64,000 bases of DNA from an uncultured bacterium (GTDB lineage: Bacteria > Patescibacteriota > Minisyncoccia > Phycocordibacterales > UBA9973), in the NCBI GenBank assembly GCA_903825255.1, contig CAIJZZ010000030.1, positions 25,290 through 89,289 on the forward strand. The letters are read 5' to 3'. Shown here piece after piece: positions 1 to 7,408 of the stretch. Position 1 is the first letter of the stretch, and each line of letters begins with the position of its first letter. Both the position numbers and the translations under genes were made by a program. Below the pieces are notes generated by a model, which was given only the letters and a program-made list of their open reading frames with translations, was not told where the DNA came from and searched no databases.

Positions 1-912
1 GGTGATGTACAAAATGTGGAAAGTAAAGCAGTGGGTACGGTTATTATTTACAATTCTTATAGCTCTTCACCTCAAACTCTTTCAATAAATACAAAATTAG
101 AAGGTTCAAATGGAAAAATTTATAAAACCAAAACAAAAGTAATAGTCCCAGGGATGAAAAGTAAAGATTTACCTGGGTCAGTCGAAGTAGATATTTATGC
201 GTCGGAAGCAGGGGAAGAATATAATAACACTCCACAAGACTTTAAGATTCTTATATTTAAAGGAACAGCAAAATATACTAAATTTTATGTCAGATCTAAA
301 GGAGAAATTACTGGTGGACTAAAAGGTCAATTTAGCCAGATTTCTGATACTGATAAATCAAATGCAATTGAGCAACTTAAAAATAATCTTCAAAATAAGT
401 TATTAAAGAAAGCAACAGATCAAATTCCTAGTGGCTATATTCTCTTTAAAGACGGAGCATTTTTAGAGACAGATGGAGGTAATATCGGAGTAGCTACTCC
501 TGATAACTTAATACCTGTAAGTGTTTCAGGTACTCTTTATGGATTCATTTTTAATGAGAAAGAATTAACCAAAAAAATAATAGCTGACAAAATACAAAAT
601 TATAATAATGATGATGTTTATATAGATAACCTTCAAAATTTAATTTTTTCACTTTCGAATCAAGAAAGTATTTCTTTTAAGGATATTGAAAATATTAATT
701 TCAATTTAAATGGCAATGTTAAAATTATTTGGAATATAGATAAAATTAAATTAATTGCTGACCTTCTCGGTAAAAATAAAAGTGATTTTAGTCAAATCAT
801 GACTAACTATCCTAATATTAGCTCTGCAAGTTTATCGATTAAACCGATTTGGAAAAGTTCCTTACCAGACAAAAGTGATAAAATTGATATTATTATAAAT
901 ACTCCAAAATAA
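1..912 (+). CDS. Baseplate J-like surface protein, 5'-truncated
   Basis: The frame is open from the first base with no clear ATG, so the true start lies upstream; a GTG at position 16 is the first possible in-window start but is unlikely to be real. The visible 303 residues contain a GTVIIYNSYSS segment, then VIVPGMKSKDLPGSVEV and KFYVRSKGEITGG. These resemble the beta-rich proteins of Parcubacteria that are annotated as baseplate J/gp47-like. No transmembrane segment or cysteine is visible in this part; the missing N-terminus may carry a membrane anchor. No phage genes are nearby, so a cell-surface or envelope role is more likely than a virion part. The family assignment is from memory and the function is unknown. 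Confidence 0.5.
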   Translation, partial: GDVQNVESKAVGTVIIYNSYSSSPQTLSINTKLEGSNGKIYKTKTKVIVPGMKSKDLPGSVEVDIYASEAGEEYNNTPQDFKILIFKGTAKYTKFYVRSKGEITGGLKGQFSQISDTDKSNAIEQLKNNLQNKLLKKATDQIPSGYILFKDGAFLETDGGNIGVATPDNLIPVSVSGTLYGFIFNEKELTKKIIADKIQNYNNDDVYIDNLQNLIFSLSNQESISFKDIENINFNLNGNVKIIWNIDKIKLIADLLGKNKSDFSQIMTNYPNISSASLSIKPIWKSSLPDKSDKIDIIINTPK

Positions 913-928
913 TTTTCCACTTTAATGT

Positions 929-957
929 TTGACGATAATGTTTAATTTTGTTAGAAT
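929..957 (+). promoter_or_regulatory. Sigma-70 promoter of the infA ribosomal operon
   Basis: TTGACG, a 17-bp spacer, then TAGAAT. The expected start site is about 6 nt before the infA ATG, so the mRNA would have almost no leader. Confidence 0.6.
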
Positions 958-969
958 TAATAAACTTAA

Positions 970-1191
970 ATGAGTGATTCGAAAAATGATAAAATTTTGA
1001 CGACTGTAGGTCTTGTGACCGAGGCACTACCCAACACTTTGTTTAGAGTTAAAACAAGAGATGAGAGTGAAATTTTAGCTTATCTTTCGGGAAAAATGAG
1101 AATGCATAGAATAAAAGTTTTGATCGGTGATTCAGTCGAAGTCGTGCTTGATCCCTACGGAGGAAAAGGGAGAATTGTAAAAAGGTTGTAA
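970..1191 (+). CDS. infA: Translation initiation factor IF-1
   Basis: This 73-aa protein is a single S1-like OB-fold domain of normal IF-1 length. The hallmarks VTEALPNTLFRVKT, LAYLSGKMRMHRIKVLIGDSVEV and the basic C-terminus GRIVKRL are all visible. IF-1 binds the 30S A site and works with IF-2 and IF-3 during initiation. It opens the rpmJ-rpsM-rpsK-rpsD-rpoA-rplQ series, the usual bacterial order. No Shine-Dalgarno sequence precedes it; the upstream bases are AT-rich. The ATG at 970 is the only sensible start. Confidence 0.97.
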   Translation: MSDSKNDKILTTVGLVTEALPNTLFRVKTRDESEILAYLSGKMRMHRIKVLIGDSVEVVLDPYGGKGRIVKRL

Positions 1192-1246
1192 TTTTTTTAA
1201 GAATAGTGTATTATATTAATTGTAGTTTTTAAGAAGTTATAAACAT

Positions 1247-1274
1247 TGAAAAATAAGGGTTTTCCCTTGTTTTT
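1247..1274 (+). terminator. Terminator-like hairpin between infA and rpmJ
   Basis: AAGGG (1255-1259), a TTTT loop, and CCCTT (1264-1268). The stem is extended by A-T pairs and one G-U wobble and is followed by TTTTT. It lies inside the ribosomal operon, so it could be a partial terminator or attenuator separating infA from rpmJ. Confidence 0.5.
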
Positions 1275-1303
1275 GTCTTATTTTGAATAAAAGATATATT
1301 TAT

Positions 1304-1414
1304 ATGAAAATTAAATCAGCTGTAAAAAAAATTTGTGATAATTGTAAAATAGTAAGACGCCAGAGGCATTTACGAGTAATTTGTTCGAATCCGAAACATA
1401 AACAAAAACAATAA
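1304..1414 (+). CDS. rpmJ: 50S ribosomal protein L36
   Basis: A 36-aa protein starting [15 protein letters not shown]. It carries the zinc-binding pattern of the C+ form of L36: CDNC near residues 11-14, then C27 and H32 (ICSNPKH). Its length is within the family range of 36-38 aa. L36 is a small, basic protein of the large subunit that binds 23S rRNA. It lies between infA and rpsM, its usual place, and ends 4 bp before the rpsM start. No Shine-Dalgarno is present before the ATG. Confidence 0.95.
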   Translation: MKIKSAVKKICDNCKIVRRQRHLRVICSNPKHKQKQ

Positions 1415-1418
1415 TTAT

Positions 1419-1799
1419 ATGAGAATTCTTGGAATCACAGTACCAAATGAAAAGAGACTTGAAATTGGTTTGACTTGCCTATATGGCATCGGTATTTCTT
1501 CTGCTCGTAAAATTTTAGATCAAGTAGAAATAGATTACGGAGTTAAAGCAAAAGATTTAACCCCCGATCAAGAAAATAAAATCCGTGCGATTGTGGAAGG
1601 GATGAAAATAGAAGGAAATTTAAAAAGAGAAGTTTCTGCAAATATAAAAAGATTGAAAGATATTAAAGCTTATAGAGGAGTCAGACATATGAAAAGATTA
1701 CCAGTCAGAGGACAGCGTACCAAGACTAACTCTCGAACAGTCCGGGGGAATGTACGAAAGACAATGGCCTCAGGTAGAAGAAAAGAAAGTAAGACATAA
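1419..1799 (+). CDS. rpsM: 30S ribosomal protein S13
   Basis: 126 aa, normal S13 length. It begins MRILGITVPNEKRLEIGLTC and contains the GIGISSARKIL helix-two-turn-helix segment. The basic tail has RHMKRLPVRGQRTKTNSRT, the classic S13 signature. The lysine/arginine-rich C-terminus is expected to reach toward the P-site tRNA. S13 sits in the 30S head and contacts the 50S subunit through bridge B1. It is co-directional with rpmJ and rpsK, with 11 bp to rpsK. No recognisable Shine-Dalgarno sequence precedes the start. Confidence 0.97.
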   Translation: MRILGITVPNEKRLEIGLTCLYGIGISSARKILDQVEIDYGVKAKDLTPDQENKIRAIVEGMKIEGNLKREVSANIKRLKDIKAYRGVRHMKRLPVRGQRTKTNSRTVRGNVRKTMASGRRKESKT

Positions 1800-1810
1800 A
1801 ATTAATTAAA

Positions 1811-2242
1811 ATGGGAAAAACAAAAATTACAACTGAAAATAATACTGAAGCTACTCCTGAGACAAAAGTAGCCACAGCTAAAACTCCAAAGAAAAAAATT
1901 ACCTCTGGGATTTTATTTGTCGAAGCCACTTTTAACAATACGAAAGTCATTTTTGGAGACAAATCAGGAAATGTTTTATTTTGGTCTAGCGCCGGTAGTT
2001 TAGGTTTTCGTGGGGCTAAAAAGGGTACACCTTTTGCTGCATCCAAAGTCGGAGATTTGATCGGAGATAAAGCTTTAACCCTAGGAATAAAAGATGCTGA
2101 TGTTGTAGTTTGTGGAGTTGGGTCTGGACGTGAGCCAGCGATTAGAGCTTTTATGGCTCATAACATAGAAATAACATCTATCAAAGATGCTACCCCAGTG
2201 CCACACAATGGTCCGAAACCTAAAAAGCCAAGACGAGTATAA
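1811..2242 (+). CDS. rpsK: 30S ribosomal protein S11
   Basis: 143 aa. A roughly 30-residue Lys/Thr-rich N-terminal extension (TTENNTEATPETKVATAKTPKKK) precedes the conserved core, which starts SGILFVEATFNNTKVIF. The core keeps GFRGAKKGTPFAA, VVVCGVGSGREPAIRAF and the C-terminal PHNGPKPKKPRRV signature. S11 forms part of the 30S platform near the mRNA exit. The gene keeps the standard rpsM-rpsK-rpsD order. The upstream region is AT-only, with no Shine-Dalgarno. Confidence 0.97.
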   Translation: MGKTKITTENNTEATPETKVATAKTPKKKITSGILFVEATFNNTKVIFGDKSGNVLFWSSAGSLGFRGAKKGTPFAASKVGDLIGDKALTLGIKDADVVVCGVGSGREPAIRAFMAHNIEITSIKDATPVPHNGPKPKKPRRV

Positions 2243-2263
2243 TGAGAATTTAATTTAAATAAT

Positions 2264-2872
2264 ATGATATCAAAACCAAAATTTAAAATTTGTAAAAGAT
2301 TAGGTCCAGGAGTTTATGACAAATGTCAGACTTCAAAGTTTTCATCTTCCTCTGGCGCAAGTGGTAAAGCATTTGGAGGACGTCGTCCAAAAGCTCTTTC
2401 TGAATATGGAACTCAACTTATTGAAAAACAAAAAATACGTTTTTCTTACGGTATCACTGAGCGTCAGCTTTCAAACTATGTTAAGAAAGCTTCACATATA
2501 AAAGGTGCTGGTACTGCTGAGAAATTTTATGAAGGACTCGAGGCTAGATTAGATAACGTAGTTTATCGAATGGGTTTAGCTAACAGTAGACGCGGTTCCA
2601 GACAGATGGTTTCCCATGGACATTTCATTGTTAATGATAAAAAAGTGACTATTCCTTCATTTGAAGTAAAACCTGGAGATATAATAAAAATTCGTGAAGG
2701 TTCAAAGACCAAGAAAATTTTTGATGATTTAGTTAACAGAATTAAAGATTATAACCCTCCAGTATGGCTCACTTTTGATGCAGTAAAGATGGAAGGTAAA
2801 ATGCTAGACAAACCTAAAAATATTGAGACCTTTCTTGATCTTAATGCAGTGTTAGAGTTTTATAGTCGTTAA
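2264..2872 (+). CDS. rpsD: 30S ribosomal protein S4
   Basis: 202 aa, normal length. The N-terminal region has KFKICKRLGPGVYDKC, keeping two cysteines of the zinc-knuckle form in part. The S4 RNA-binding domain follows, with LEARLDNVVYRMGLANSRRGSRQMVSHGHFIVNDKKV, the strongest S4 signature. S4 is a primary 16S-binding protein that nucleates assembly of the 30S body, and in many bacteria it autoregulates this operon. About 20 bp separate it from rpsK and 50 bp from rpoA. No leader structure for autoregulation was identified. Confidence 0.96.
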   Translation: MISKPKFKICKRLGPGVYDKCQTSKFSSSSGASGKAFGGRRPKALSEYGTQLIEKQKIRFSYGITERQLSNYVKKASHIKGAGTAEKFYEGLEARLDNVVYRMGLANSRRGSRQMVSHGHFIVNDKKVTIPSFEVKPGDIIKIREGSKTKKIFDDLVNRIKDYNPPVWLTFDAVKMEGKMLDKPKNIETFLDLNAVLEFYSR

Positions 2873-2922
2873 TTTGTTTTTTGTTTATTATTAAAATTTA
2901 TAAGTAACTTTTTTTAAAAAAA

Positions 2923-3897
2923 ATGCCTGAATATAAAATAATTATGCCTTCTAAGCCCCGTGTTGTTTTAGAAGAGGGGGACAAAGGAGTTTTTGAAATA
3001 GACGGTTTATATCCCGGTTATGGCCACACTCTTGGTAATAGTTTAAGAAGAATTATTCTTTCTTCACTACCTGGTGCAAGTATTACATCTATAAAGATAG
3101 ATGGAGTTTCTCATGAATTTCAGACAATGGATGGAATCAAGGAAGATGTTATAGTTATTATTTTGAATCTTAAAAAGATTCGTTTTAAGATGGCATCAGA
3201 CGAGCCTCAGACTGTGACTCTTTCCATTAAAGGACCAAAAGATGTGACGGCTGCAGATATAAAAACTAGTGGACAAGTAGAAGTTTTAAACAAAGATGTT
3301 CATATTGCTGAAGTTACTGGGAAGGTTGATTTAAATATTGAAATGAAAATTGAGAAAGGTTTAGGCTTTATCTCAAAAGAAATGTTACAAAAAGAAAAGG
3401 TAGATATTGGTATGATTGCCGTTGATGCTATTTTTACTCCGATCCGTCGTGTTTTTTACGAAGTAGAAAATATGCGTGTAGGTGATAAGACGAACCACAA
3501 TCGTTTAAGAATTTCGATTGAAACAGATGGCACCCTCACTCCACGTGAAGCTCTTTCAAAATCAATTGAAATTATGATCAATCAATTAAAAGCGATTATT
3601 GATTTCAAAGAACCAGAAGTAGAAGTCATTAAGGAAAAGAAATCTGTCAGCAAAGAGGATGAATCAAAAGAAGAAAAAAAAGATGATGATTTTACAGATG
3701 TTTTAAAAACTAGAATTGACAGTTTAGATCTTTCGACTAGAACCTTAAATGCTTTAACGACTGCTAATATCAGAACATTAGGAGGACTAGCAAGGAAAAA
3801 AAGAGAAGATTTATTAGAAGTTGAAGGAATTGGTGAAAAAGGAATAACTGAAATTAAAAAAGTATTAGGTAAATTTGGTCTTAATTTGAAAGAATAA
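2923..3897 (+). CDS. rpoA: RNA polymerase alpha subunit
   Basis: 324 aa. The N-terminal assembly domain has FEIDGLYPGYGHTLGNSLRRIILSSLPGASITSIKIDGVSHEF and NHNRLRISIETDGTLTPREAL. A charged Lys/Glu linker (about residues 230-250) leads to the C-terminal domain. That domain carries two helix-hairpin-helix motifs (LTTANIRTLGGLARKKREDLLEVEGIGEKGITEIKKVL), the part that contacts UP elements and activators. Both domains are intact. It lies between rpsD and rplQ as in most bacteria. Start chosen at MPEYKIIMPSKPR; there is no Shine-Dalgarno. Confidence 0.97.
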   Translation: MPEYKIIMPSKPRVVLEEGDKGVFEIDGLYPGYGHTLGNSLRRIILSSLPGASITSIKIDGVSHEFQTMDGIKEDVIVIILNLKKIRFKMASDEPQTVTLSIKGPKDVTAADIKTSGQVEVLNKDVHIAEVTGKVDLNIEMKIEKGLGFISKEMLQKEKVDIGMIAVDAIFTPIRRVFYEVENMRVGDKTNHNRLRISIETDGTLTPREALSKSIEIMINQLKAIIDFKEPEVEVIKEKKSVSKEDESKEEKKDDDFTDVLKTRIDSLDLSTRTLNALTTANIRTLGGLARKKREDLLEVEGIGEKGITEIKKVLGKFGLNLKE

Positions 3898-3906
3898 TTT
3901 AAATAT

Positions 3907-4260
3907 ATGCGACACCATAATAATAAAAGAAAATTCGGCAGAACCAAAAACGTGCGAAATGCATTAGTTAATTCTTTAGCCTTGAATTTGATTGTTCGTG
4001 AGAAAATAAAAACTACCGAGCCGAAAGCTAAAGAATTACGACCTTTTATTGAAAAGCTTGTAACTCGTGCTAAGAGAAAAGATTTAGCTTCACGTAAATT
4101 AGTTATTTCCAAACTTTCAAACAGAAGTAAAGAAGTGAAAAAGCTTTTTGAGGTGATCGCCCCAAGATATACAGATAAGAAAGGTGGTTACACTCGAGTT
4201 TTGAAATTAGGAGCCCGTAAGTCCGACGGTGCTAAGATGGCCATTATTGAGTTTGTATAA
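3907..4260 (+). CDS. rplQ: 50S ribosomal protein L17
   Basis: 117 aa, normal length. The N-terminus MRHHNNKRKFGRTKNVRNAL is the standard L17 opening, followed by NLIVREKIKTTEPKAKELRPFIEKLVTRAK and the C-terminal GGYTRVLKLGARKSDGAKMAIIEFV. L17 sits near the peptide exit tunnel of the large subunit. It starts 10 bp after rpoA, the usual arrangement, and the intervening bases contain no Shine-Dalgarno motif. Confidence 0.97.
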   Translation: MRHHNNKRKFGRTKNVRNALVNSLALNLIVREKIKTTEPKAKELRPFIEKLVTRAKRKDLASRKLVISKLSNRSKEVKKLFEVIAPRYTDKKGGYTRVLKLGARKSDGAKMAIIEFV

Positions 4261-4279
4261 TTTATAAAAATGATTTAAT

Positions 4280-4633
4280 ATGGAAAAGCAAATGAAAACA
4301 ATTGATGCAAGTGGAAGAACATTAGGTAGAGTTGCCTCAGAGGTAGCCATGTCTTTAATGGGTAAAACAAAACCTTCTTTTGAAAGAAACATTTATTCAG
4401 GATTTCCAGTAAAAGTAATAAATAGTTCCAAGATTAAAATAACCGCTAAGAAATTAGATACAATTGTGCATAAAAGATATTCTGGAATGCGTGGCGGTTT
4501 ACGTATTATGAAAGGGACTGAAACATCAGAAAAAAAAGGAATGAAGGAGCTTGTGAAGCTTGCTGTTTACCAAATGTTACCAGACAATAAAATAAGACGT
4601 GAGATGATGAAAAATTTAAAGATTGAAGATTAA
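4280..4633 (+). CDS. rplM: 50S ribosomal protein L13, short form
   Basis: 117 aa, against about 140 in typical bacteria. The start MEKQMKTIDASGRTLGRVASEVA is followed by FPVKVINSSKIKITAKKLD and HKRYSGMRGGLR, matching L13. The C-terminal VYQMLPDNKIRREMMKNLKI corresponds to the conserved helical MLP motif, so the protein is complete but compacted in the middle and tail. L13 is an early assembly protein of the 50S. An internal ATG (MKTIDASG, position 4292) is an alternative start. It is followed by rpsI after 5 bp, the universal rplM-rpsI pair. Confidence 0.93.
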   Translation: MEKQMKTIDASGRTLGRVASEVAMSLMGKTKPSFERNIYSGFPVKVINSSKIKITAKKLDTIVHKRYSGMRGGLRIMKGTETSEKKGMKELVKLAVYQMLPDNKIRREMMKNLKIED

Positions 4634-4638
4634 TTATT

Positions 4639-5067
4639 ATGGATAAAGAAAAAAAGACAACTAAAAAAGGATATATTGAAGCAATAGGCCGACGTAAGAC
4701 TTCTACTGCACGAGTTCGTATTAGTGAAGCTGCTAAGTTTAGTTTTATTGTAAACGGCGAAGACGCCAAAGAATATTTTAAGACTGAAGATCAAAAGCGT
4801 TTGATTTTAGATCCGATAGTCAAAGGTGCAGTTTCCAATAAACAAGATTCTAAATGGGCAATTGAGGCGAAAGTTATGGGTGGTGGTATTCATTCCCAAG
4901 CAGAAGCTATTAGACATGGTTTAGCTAGAGCACTAGTAGATCATGATATAGAACTTCGAGGAAAGTTGAAAACACTAGGTTTCTTAAAGCGAGATCAGAG
5001 GTCTAAAGAGCGTAGAAAATTCGGTTTGAAGAAAGCTCGCAAAGCCCCACAATGGTCTAAGCGTTAA
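4639..5067 (+). CDS. rpsI: 30S ribosomal protein S9
   Basis: 142 aa. After a short basic start (MDKEKKTTKKG) comes YIEAIGRRKTSTARVRI, the S9 opening motif. GGGIHSQAEAIRHGLARALV and the C-terminal RRKFGLKKARKAPQWSKR tail follow. The terminal SKR reaches the P-site tRNA anticodon region in known ribosomes. It is the last gene of the ribosomal run and is followed by a strong terminator. No Shine-Dalgarno was found. Confidence 0.97.
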   Translation: MDKEKKTTKKGYIEAIGRRKTSTARVRISEAAKFSFIVNGEDAKEYFKTEDQKRLILDPIVKGAVSNKQDSKWAIEAKVMGGGIHSQAEAIRHGLARALVDHDIELRGKLKTLGFLKRDQRSKERRKFGLKKARKAPQWSKR

Positions 5068-5090
5068 AATTTTAAATAAAATAATTATAA

Positions 5091-5116
5091 AAAGAGAGTT
5101 GAAAAACTCTCTTTTT
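5091..5116 (+). terminator. Terminator after rpsI
   Basis: Perfect 10-bp stem AAAGAGAGTT / AACTCTCTTT around a GAAA tetraloop, with a short T run. It closes the ribosomal protein run before grpE. Confidence 0.85.
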
Positions 5117-5117
5117 A

Positions 5118-5126
5118 TGTTAATAT
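5118..5126 (+). promoter_or_regulatory. Extended -10 promoter of grpE-ZRP1
   Basis: TGtTAATAT, ending 6 nt before the grpE ATG. It starts immediately after the rpsI terminator. The spacing implies a leaderless transcript. Confidence 0.5.
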
Positions 5127-5132
5127 AAAGTT

Positions 5133-5747
5133 ATGAAAGATGAAGATTTAAAAAATAAAGAAGAAAGTGAAATTGAAGTTAAACCAATAGATATTCCAGA
5201 GGAGGATGATGTTGTTGAATTTGAGTTTAACGATGATGGGGAGGAAGATTTAAAGAAAACTCTTAAGAAATTAAGAGCTGATTTAAAAATATATAAGAAA
5301 GAAAAGGAAGAATATTTGACTGGTTGGCAGAAAGAGCGAGCGGATTTTATTAATTATAAAAAAGGAGAAGATGATCGCAAGGCTAATTTTTCAGAAGCGA
5401 TGCGTGAAAGAATACTTATGCGTTTTTTGACCGTTTCTGATAGCTTTAATATGGCTTTTGCTAATAAAGAAGCTTGGGAAAAAGTAGATGAAAATTGGCG
5501 CAAAGGAGTGGAATATATTTATTCTCAAATGAATGTTATTTTTGAAGAATTTGGATTGAAGCCAGTAGGAGAAATCGGAGAAGCTTTTGATCCATCTCTT
5601 CATCAATCAATTGAAATGGTTGTCACCGATAAAAAAGAAGATGATCATAAGATTGCAGAAGTAGTCTTACGAGGTTACAAATTAACTGACCGGGTCATTC
5701 GAGCTGCGCGGGTAAACGTGTATGAATATAAAGAATCCGGAAAATAG
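5133..5747 (+). CDS. grpE: Nucleotide exchange factor GrpE
   Basis: 204 aa. An acidic, disordered N-terminus (about residues 1-40) leads into a long charged coiled coil (EDLKKTLKKLRADLKIYKKEKEEYLTGWQ). The GrpE head domain follows, with IYSQMNVIFEEFGLKPVGEIGEAFDPSLHQSIEMV and VVLRGYKLTDRVIRAARVNVYE. GrpE releases ADP from DnaK; dnaK and dnaJ lie 8 and 16 kb downstream on the same strand. Its last 26 bp overlap ZRP1, so the two are very likely co-transcribed. No CIRCE-like heat-shock operator was seen upstream. Confidence 0.93.
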   Translation: MKDEDLKNKEESEIEVKPIDIPEEDDVVEFEFNDDGEEDLKKTLKKLRADLKIYKKEKEEYLTGWQKERADFINYKKGEDDRKANFSEAMRERILMRFLTVSDSFNMAFANKEAWEKVDENWRKGVEYIYSQMNVIFEEFGLKPVGEIGEAFDPSLHQSIEMVVTDKKEDDHKIAEVVLRGYKLTDRVIRAARVNVYEYKESGK

Positions 5748-7401
5748 AAATTGTCAGAATTGTCGCAAAAATTTCACTATTGAAATAGAGGATTTTAACT
5801 TTTATGAAAAGATAAAAGTACCGGCACCGACGTGGTGTCCGGAATGTCGTCAGCAAAGACGTTATGCTTGGCGCAATGAGCGCACTTTGTACAGGCGTGA
5901 TTGTGATCTATGTGGTAAAAGTACCGTTACAATTTATTCACCAAATAAAGATTTAATAGTATATTGTTTGAAGTGTTGGTGGGGTGACGGATGGGATGCA
6001 AGTTTTTATGGACGAGATTTCGATTTCTCTCGAACATTTTTTGAACAATATAAAGAATTACAATCAAAAGTTCCGAGAATGGCTTTACTTTCAAAAAACA
6101 GTATAAATTCAGATTATACAAATCACTCAGGAGATAATAAAAATACTTATTTATCTTTTTGTTGTTTTGATACAGAAGACGTTTTTTATTCAACCTGGGT
6201 AATGAAATCCAGAAACTCAATGGAATGCAGTTATATTTATGATAGTGGTGAAAGACTTTATCAGTGCATTGATTCACGAAAAGTTTATCATTGTCAGTAT
6301 AGTTTTTTATTAGAAAATTGTGTTGACAGTCTATATTGTTATGATTGTCACAATTGTAATAATTGTTTTATGTCTTCAAATTTGCGTAATAAAAGTTATG
6401 TTTTTAAAAATGAACAATATTCACGCGAAGGTTATTTAGAAAAAATTAAAGAATACGATCTTGGATCCTATGAGACTCGTGAAAAATTGAGATTAGAATT
6501 TTTAGATTTAATGCTTCAGAATTCTATTCATCGTTATGCCATAATGGAACGCAATATAAATTCTATTGGTAATCAACTATACAATAGTAAAAATTCAAAA
6601 TATTGTTTTGATGCTGAGGTGCTTGAAGATACAAAATACCTTTACGCTTCACTGCAATTGAAGAATTCAATGGATCTTTATCATATCGGCTGGAATACTG
6701 AGCTCGCTTATGAAATTCATGGCAGTCGAGGGCTTTATAATTCTCAATTTTGTCATCTTTGCTATGACAATCAAGAATTACAATATTGCGATTCGTGTCA
6801 AAATTGTAAGAGTCTTTTTGGCTGTATTTCCGTGAAGAAAGGTAATTATATGATTTTAAATAAAAAATATGAGAAAGTTGAATATGAAGCATTAAAAGGT
6901 AAAATTATCGAACATATGAAAAGCACCGGAGAATATGGAGAATTTTTTCCTCCTTCCATTGCACCGGTGTGTTATAACGAAACACAGGGTAATTATTATA
7001 TGCCTGAAACTAGAGAAACAATTTTGGCTCGTGGCTGGACTTGGGAAGATCAAGTTTTGGGAACATATGGTAAAGAGACGATTAAAACAGAAGATATTCC
7101 AGATGATATAAAAAATATCACAGATGATTTTATTTTTAATATTTTAAAATGCGAAGATTGTAATAAAAATTTTAATATTATTCCTAATGAATTAAATTTT
7201 TATCGTCGCGAAGAAGTTCCGATACCACATAAATGCCCTGAATGTCGTTATAAGATGCGTTTCGCTATTCGTTTACCTCGTCGTCTTTGGCATCGAAAAT
7301 GCATGAATGAAGGCTGTCAAAATGAATTTGAAACTCCATATGCACCAGAAAGAAAAGAAATGGTTTTTTGTGAGTCGTGTTATAACAAAAAGATTTATTA
7401 A
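5722..7401 (+). CDS. ZRP1: zinc-ribbon / Cys-repeat paralog 1 (unknown function)
   Basis: 559 aa, no signal peptide, no membrane span. N-terminal zinc module: C11xxC14 ... C39PEC42R, then C61xxC64 ... C82xxC85. C-terminal mirror: C477xxC480 ... C505PEC508R, then C527xxxxC532 ... C550xxC553. Between them are two Cys/Asn/Ser-rich blocks with a 12-13-residue rhythm ([S/T]x[N/D] turns). Each ends in a matching motif: LRNKSYVFKNEQYSREGY (221-238) and VKKGNYMILNKKYEKVEY (about 371-388). The repeat pattern suggests a beta-helix-like core, which is inference. All four zinc sites have their ligands. The first module resembles probable zinc-ribbon domains with the CxxC...CPxCR pattern. It overlaps grpE by 26 bp and heads a triplet with ZRP2 and ZRP3. 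Confidence 0.85.
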   Translation: MNIKNPENRNCQNCRKNFTIEIEDFNFYEKIKVPAPTWCPECRQQRRYAWRNERTLYRRDCDLCGKSTVTIYSPNKDLIVYCLKCWWGDGWDASFYGRDFDFSRTFFEQYKELQSKVPRMALLSKNSINSDYTNHSGDNKNTYLSFCCFDTEDVFYSTWVMKSRNSMECSYIYDSGERLYQCIDSRKVYHCQYSFLLENCVDSLYCYDCHNCNNCFMSSNLRNKSYVFKNEQYSREGYLEKIKEYDLGSYETREKLRLEFLDLMLQNSIHRYAIMERNINSIGNQLYNSKNSKYCFDAEVLEDTKYLYASLQLKNSMDLYHIGWNTELAYEIHGSRGLYNSQFCHLCYDNQELQYCDSCQNCKSLFGCISVKKGNYMILNKKYEKVEYEALKGKIIEHMKSTGEYGEFFPPSIAPVCYNETQGNYYMPETRETILARGWTWEDQVLGTYGKETIKTEDIPDDIKNITDDFIFNILKCEDCNKNFNIIPNELNFYRREEVPIPHKCPECRYKMRFAIRLPRRLWHRKCMNEGCQNEFETPYAPERKEMVFCESCYNKKIY

Positions 7402-7408
7402 AATTGAA

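Noticed and set aside
1-912. Prophage, from the baseplate-J-like protein
   Set aside because: No other phage genes, integrase or attachment sites are seen, and ribosomal genes follow at once. Similar proteins are common in CPR genomes without phages.
1726-2046. Open frame on the reverse strand over rpsM/rpsK
   Set aside because: It is antisense to strongly conserved ribosomal genes and shows no protein-like motif. Similar antisense frames over recR, dnaB, dnaK, pepA and the D,D-carboxypeptidase gene were dropped for the same reason.
7307-7408. Longer ZRP2 start overlapping ZRP1
   Set aside because: The extra 34 residues have no counterpart in other paralogs and overlap ZRP1's coding region; the ATG at 7409 restores the family N-terminus.
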